Below are positions 60,198 through 64,000 of a stretch of 64,000 bases of DNA, in pieces. The position numbers and the translations under genes are program-made. The notes beneath the pieces were generated by a model that worked only from the letters and a program-made list of their open reading frames with translations, had not been told where the DNA came from and did not search any database. The number at the start of each line of letters is the position of its first letter. Positions within the stretch are counted from its first letter, which is position 1. This DNA is from Phycomyces nitens (taxonomy: Eukaryota; Mucoromycota; Mucoromycetes; Mucorales; Phycomycetaceae), in contig JAHRBC010000008.1 in NCBI GenBank assembly GCA_022702545.1, positions 1,984,001-2,048,000 of the forward strand. Reading direction: 5' to 3'.

Positions 60198-60569
60198 AGC
60201 TATTTAAATATGTCTTACTACGAATATGCGTATATATTACTGTGTTTGGTTGCTGGTATTATGTATAAGAATATATATATCACAAGTCTTTGCTATAGTT
60301 TCAAGAATCCAGCCATTTAGACATTTTGTTAATGTTTTTCTCCTTGGATAAATATATATTTGAACTTTAGACCAACTGTCAAAAGCACCAAATGTGTCTG
60401 GACTCACTTGAAAAGAAAGGGTATAGAACAGCAGTGCTTATACGGTTCTTCGTATACCCTAATTATAAGCAATATTCTCCGATTCGTTCAACTACGCCAA
60501 GTAAAAGTCAAATTAAATGGTTACAAAAGATCATGATTTACTCAAAATAACTGCAATTTTGAATACAAA
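60198..60569. other. Intergenic
   Basis: AT-rich, with no coding frame. It includes the region upstream of the small membrane-protein gene, with no clear TATA box. Confidence 0.55.
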
Positions 60570-61082
60570 ATGAAGCATTTCTTCAAACTTCTTTTTTATC
60601 TATTTATTTACGCATTACCAACTATTATTGCTTCCATGACAGCTACTTGTGCGATTGGCACAATCCTGTCCAAGATCCACAATGCTTCTGTTCTAGGTCA
60701 GTTTAATAAAACTCATAGTGAGTTGACAAAGCACACAGTTTCTGTTGGATACACCGATATTTATCAATCATTTCTTTTATGTCTAGCCATTATCCTTGTC
60801 ATTATTTTGGTATTATCATTGACCTTGTTCCCAACCTTGGCAGAACACTTGATGTTTGTAGTCATGGTTCCTGTGAACGTTGTGATTAGCTTGATACGCC
60901 TACCTGTGTGGATATTGACAAATACATTTTCAATCCTCAAGGATCTGATATTAAATGGCCCAAAATACGGTGTACTTGGTAGACCAGAAGATGAGTTTAG
61001 CATAGTTATATTTTTTCTGGATGTGATGATTGACATGGTTTGCCTTTGTATTTCTATAAAACTTTTATCTTTTATCATGTAA
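60570..61082 (+). CDS. Uncharacterised 170-aa multi-pass membrane protein
   Basis: A single exon from ATG 60570 (MKHFFKLLFYLFIYALPTII) to TAA. About four hydrophobic segments are visible: ~5-32, ~66-92 (FLLCLAIILVIILVLSLTLF), ~96-118 (MFVVMVPVNVVISLIRLPVW) and ~143-168. The short loop between ~33 and 65 has possible N-glycosylation sites (NAS, NKT). I do not recognise the family. Codon use differs little from the AT-rich surroundings, but the frame is long and its hydrophobic pattern coherent. It sits alone between the repeat-rich desert and the TFIIIC gene. Confidence 0.6.
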   Translation: MKHFFKLLFYLFIYALPTIIASMTATCAIGTILSKIHNASVLGQFNKTHSELTKHTVSVGYTDIYQSFLLCLAIILVIILVLSLTLFPTLAEHLMFVVMVPVNVVISLIRLPVWILTNTFSILKDLILNGPKYGVLGRPEDEFSIVIFFLDVMIDMVCLCISIKLLSFIM

Positions 61083-61337
61083 TTAATAATGTTCAAATCT
61101 TATTAAAAATCTTGAATCTATCCAGCGTACGAAGGATGGGAAACTCTTGGCATGCATGCGGATTCGTGTCACTATGTTGAAGAAAAACTCCTATTGGCGT
61201 GCACGTTGAAGGCTTCAACGTGATATTGAAAGTTGAAGATGGTCAATAAAATAAGTTGGCCCAGTTGCAAATCCCTAGTCAATGCGGATAATTTGCCTTG
61301 AAATCTTTATTATAGAAATACGCAAGTGAATAGATAA
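61083..61337. other. Intergenic, convergent 3' ends
   Basis: Spacer between the membrane-protein and TFIIIC genes. It contains a near-palindrome around 61200-61225 (GTTGAAGGCTTCAAC) that could form a small hairpin. Confidence 0.45.
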
Positions 61338-64000
61338 TTATATCGGGATCTTTCTATGATATCCACGGATTGTCCAGTAACATGTTCGTTTCAAGGGTTG
61401 GATACTTTCGGGATCTGTAGTAGTCAAAATCAAGCTTTTTCCGAATAGACGAGGTTTGGGAATAGAAGAGCTCATAACCAACTTTCGTAGAATCTTTTGA
61501 TTTACAAGAGTTGTTAATAAATCTTGAATCTCTGTACGAATCAGTAAGTGGCAGAAATATCGTTCAATATCATATTCTGTAATTCCAGGTCTCTCCAGTA
61601 TAAGGTTAGTAACGGCGGCAATACAGCCGTTCCAAACAGATTCAGTCCTTTCTCCCTTGATATCATTCCATATACGCAAATTGACGACATCCTTCTTTGA
61701 CACTTTATGGATGTCCGCCTGAATATCGTCTGTAATCGTACCCCTGATTCTTATGGCATTCCTTGGTAGCACCAGCCAGTTTTCTAGGTACATAGTCAAT
61801 ACAACTCTAGAAGCCTCGAAGCCAACACGCGCTATCAGGGGAGGGTTGTTTTCAGATAAGATAGTAATGGCCTTGAAAATATCCGAATCAGAGATGCCCT
61901 GGGGTAATTCCAAGCAGGTCTAATGAAGAAACATTTGTAAAAACATAATCCTTGGTATTTTACGACAATCTTACTTTGATTTCAAAAATAGATAGGCCTT
62001 TGCACTTTGCAAGAGATAGAACATCCACGATTTTGGTAATAAGAATATGCAGGTAACTCTTGGTGAATTTTAAGGAATTGTAGGCAAACTTGAATTCAGC
62101 TGGGCTAAGCAGTCTTGCTTTAGAATTATGCTCCACATGTGGAGGTACATCTTCATATTCATGAGAAGAGACATTGGACTTGATGTTGATATCAAATTCA
62201 GTAAGTGATTCGTCTATGTAGAGATATTGCGGTTAATATACAGCCCTCTGCAACTTATCTTACTGTACCAAAGGTTCGACTGCGGCGATGGAACAGTGTA
62301 GGACGTTTTGAAAGCTCTTCAAAGTTCTTTATAGAAAACTCAATCTATTTGAAAGTGGTTAGAATATAAATATTTTTAACTTTTTAATTTACCTTTCCCT
62401 CTGAAAAGTAATTTATCAAGCATGCCATCATACCACTGCTGACAGTAGTAGGTGTAAAGGTGAGATGCTTATTCTCTGATATATACTTTTCATATTCGCG
62501 CGCTTGTTTGTAATATCCAGCAGGCATTGTGCCAGCCATACGACGCATGAATCTGATGAGTTCAAGAGTAAGCTTTGGGCCAGTATAATTCAACATGGAA
62601 ATATCGACACATACCGATCACTAATACTAAAAGATGTGCCAGGAACCTTACGAGGCCATGTGGTCTTGGATACACGCATAACTCCATTGTGTCTTTGCTC
62701 TGCACCAGCCAAACCTACAAGCTCTCTGGGTATATGACTTATGATTGCATATGTGTAGAATGTATCGAATCTCTCCTCTGGCGTAAAGAGCACCATCTAC
62801 AATAAATCGTAAGCCCTCTCGATACTTTTTCACAATACAGAATAGTTGACTTACTCTGAAAAAAGTCTTTAGGAACATCAACTGCCTTTGACTGATGTCG
62901 ACTTCTTTGGTATGCTCTGAAGAAACATCATCCTTATTCTTAACGTCCGAGAATCGTCCAGTAAGTGTAACCGAACAAATGTGTTCTTGTCGAGCTTTCC
63001 TGGTAGTAAACTTGTGATATGCATCATCAAAGAAAACATCGTCTCTCATGGGCTTCTCAGACATAACAAAATCAACCCCTTCAACAGGGTTTTCGGGAAG
63101 GTTGACAAGTTGTATTGAATCGTCCCTACAATAAATTGTCAGTAAAGAAAATATATAAATGATCTCATGGTGTTACTTTGGCAAGTCCTTGATTTTCTCG
63201 AGAAAATATATAAGTTCGTCTGAAATACTAAATGTTGCCCTTGAAGAATCCTCTGGAAGCTCCTTGAGTTCGCCGCTCTTAATGGCTTCATTGTAAAGAA
63301 TTCTCCAATGTTTTTTCAAATAAGAAGTCCTTCTTTGGACCTTTGGAAATTGAAGGAGCTTTCCCATACGCCGACGCAACTTGTTTATGTTTCTATTTGG
63401 GAAAAGATCAACTACTAGGGACCATCGCATACGGTCCTGCTCGGATCGATTCTTTAGGACAATATAGGAATAGATTAGCAAATCGTCTTCATCGGCACTC
63501 CATGATTTGCGTGTAAAACCAATTTTCTTTTTATCCTTTGAAAGATCAGCTAACATTGCAGCCCAAGGTCAATGATTTTGAGTCTGCATACCACACCATT
63601 ATTCTCTTACCTTCTGCCAAGATAGGCACTTCTTCCAAAGTATCATGAAAGGATTTCAAGGATTGGATATCGGAATCAAGACTGCTGTTACTTCTATTTG
63701 CCTTGGCAACATCTCTTGCCAGACGCTTAGCGGCAGTCGAGTACACACGTTTTTTAAATGGGTGAGTTGTACCCAACGTAATAAGATCGACCTTGCGATA
63801 GCCCCTCGAGCGTCTCTTTTTCTTGTGTTTAATAACACCAGATTCTCGTTCAAGCACCCTCAGATACTGTTTTTCCTTTCTCCTACGGAAAGCTTCCTCT
63901 AATTTTTTAAAGTAGCCTTGGACCACTCGTTGTGTCAGATTGATTTCTCTTGCAATTTCCTTGCAAATTGCGCTTCTCCTTAAAGGTGTCTTTCCAGTAG
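61338..64000 (-). CDS. TFIIIC B-block-binding subunit (Tfc3/GTF3C1-like), C-terminal part
   Basis: A multi-exon gene on - that continues beyond the window end. At the edge is a winged-helix-like segment (LRRSAICKEIAREINLTQRV). Next is a Lys/Arg-rich linker, then a Myb/SANT-like block: GFTRKSWSADEDDLLIYSYI, RMRWSLVVDLFPNRNINKLR, RRMGKLL, as found in the large TFIIIC subunit. More winged-helix-like parts follow, for example ERPGITEYDIERYFCHLLIR then TEIQDLLTTLVNQKIL, and the end CYWTIRGYHRKIPI resembles the family C-terminus. The subunit binds the B box of tRNA genes and recruits TFIIIB for RNA polymerase III. Several internal junctions (62200-63170) were not resolved with certainty. Confidence 0.82.

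Overview
The window looks like nuclear DNA of a filamentous early-diverging fungus, most probably Mucoromycota/Mucorales (a Phycomyces-like genome is my guess, not shown). The reasons are intron-rich genes with short introns (about 37-105 nt), AT-rich intergenic DNA full of TAA/TTA, TA, GA and CA microsatellites, and the gene set: SAM+HMG-box protein, SREBP, GH72, GRAM/VASt, Zn2Cys6 factor, epsin and TFIIIC.

Layout. 1-5.7 kb: 3' end of a Cdc24-like RhoGEF (PB1 domain), an MFS/DHA1 transporter and a NiCoT nickel/cobalt transporter, all on +. 5.7-8.3 kb: AT-rich and gene-free. 8.4-10.8 kb: SAM/HMG-box protein (+) and an Rpr2/Rpp21-type RNase P/MRP subunit (-). 10.8-14.1 kb: gene-poor, then a small orphan (-). 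15.2-20.3 kb: protein farnesyltransferase beta (-), divergent from an RBBP4/Msi1-type WD40 histone chaperone (+), then an Ecl1-like zinc protein (+) whose start codon overlaps a 3-codon uORF. 21.6-27.6 kb: TRP/flavin-carrier-like membrane protein (-), divergent from an SREBP-type bHLH factor (+). 28.1-36.5 kb, all -: AMPK-related kinase with KA1 domain, GH72 glucanosyltransferase, Zn2Cys6 factor. 36.9-43.8 kb: intronless 937-aa orphan (-), divergent from CTU1/Ncs6 (+), then a GRAM-VASt sterol-transfer-type protein (+). 44.5-48.6 kb: CBM21 PP1-targeting subunit (-) and epsin (-). 48.6-60.5 kb: a gene desert with decayed Tc1/mariner-like transposons, two nested inverted repeats, degenerate repeats and a 129-bp tandem repeat. 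60.6-64 kb: small membrane protein (+) and the C-terminal part of the TFIIIC B-block subunit (-).

Most genes are unlinked housekeeping genes. Shared themes are membrane and sterol biology (SREBP, GRAM-VASt), polarity and signalling (Cdc24, farnesyltransferase), wall remodelling (GH72) and Pol III/small-RNA metabolism (TFIIIC, RNase P subunit, CTU1).

The points most worth checking are: five GC-AG introns proved by conserved protein motifs at their junctions; an 11-nt micro-exon that supplies part of a Zn2Cys6 spacer; an 18-nt micro-exon in farnesyltransferase beta; a 210-bp inverted repeat with one visible mismatch, nested inside a larger, older inverted repeat of transposon origin; and a 129-bp (43-codon) tandem repeat with splice-acceptor-like sequence in every unit. 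I found no clear undescribed multi-gene system. The nested inverted-repeat locus is the best candidate for something new, as a possible hairpin-RNA source.
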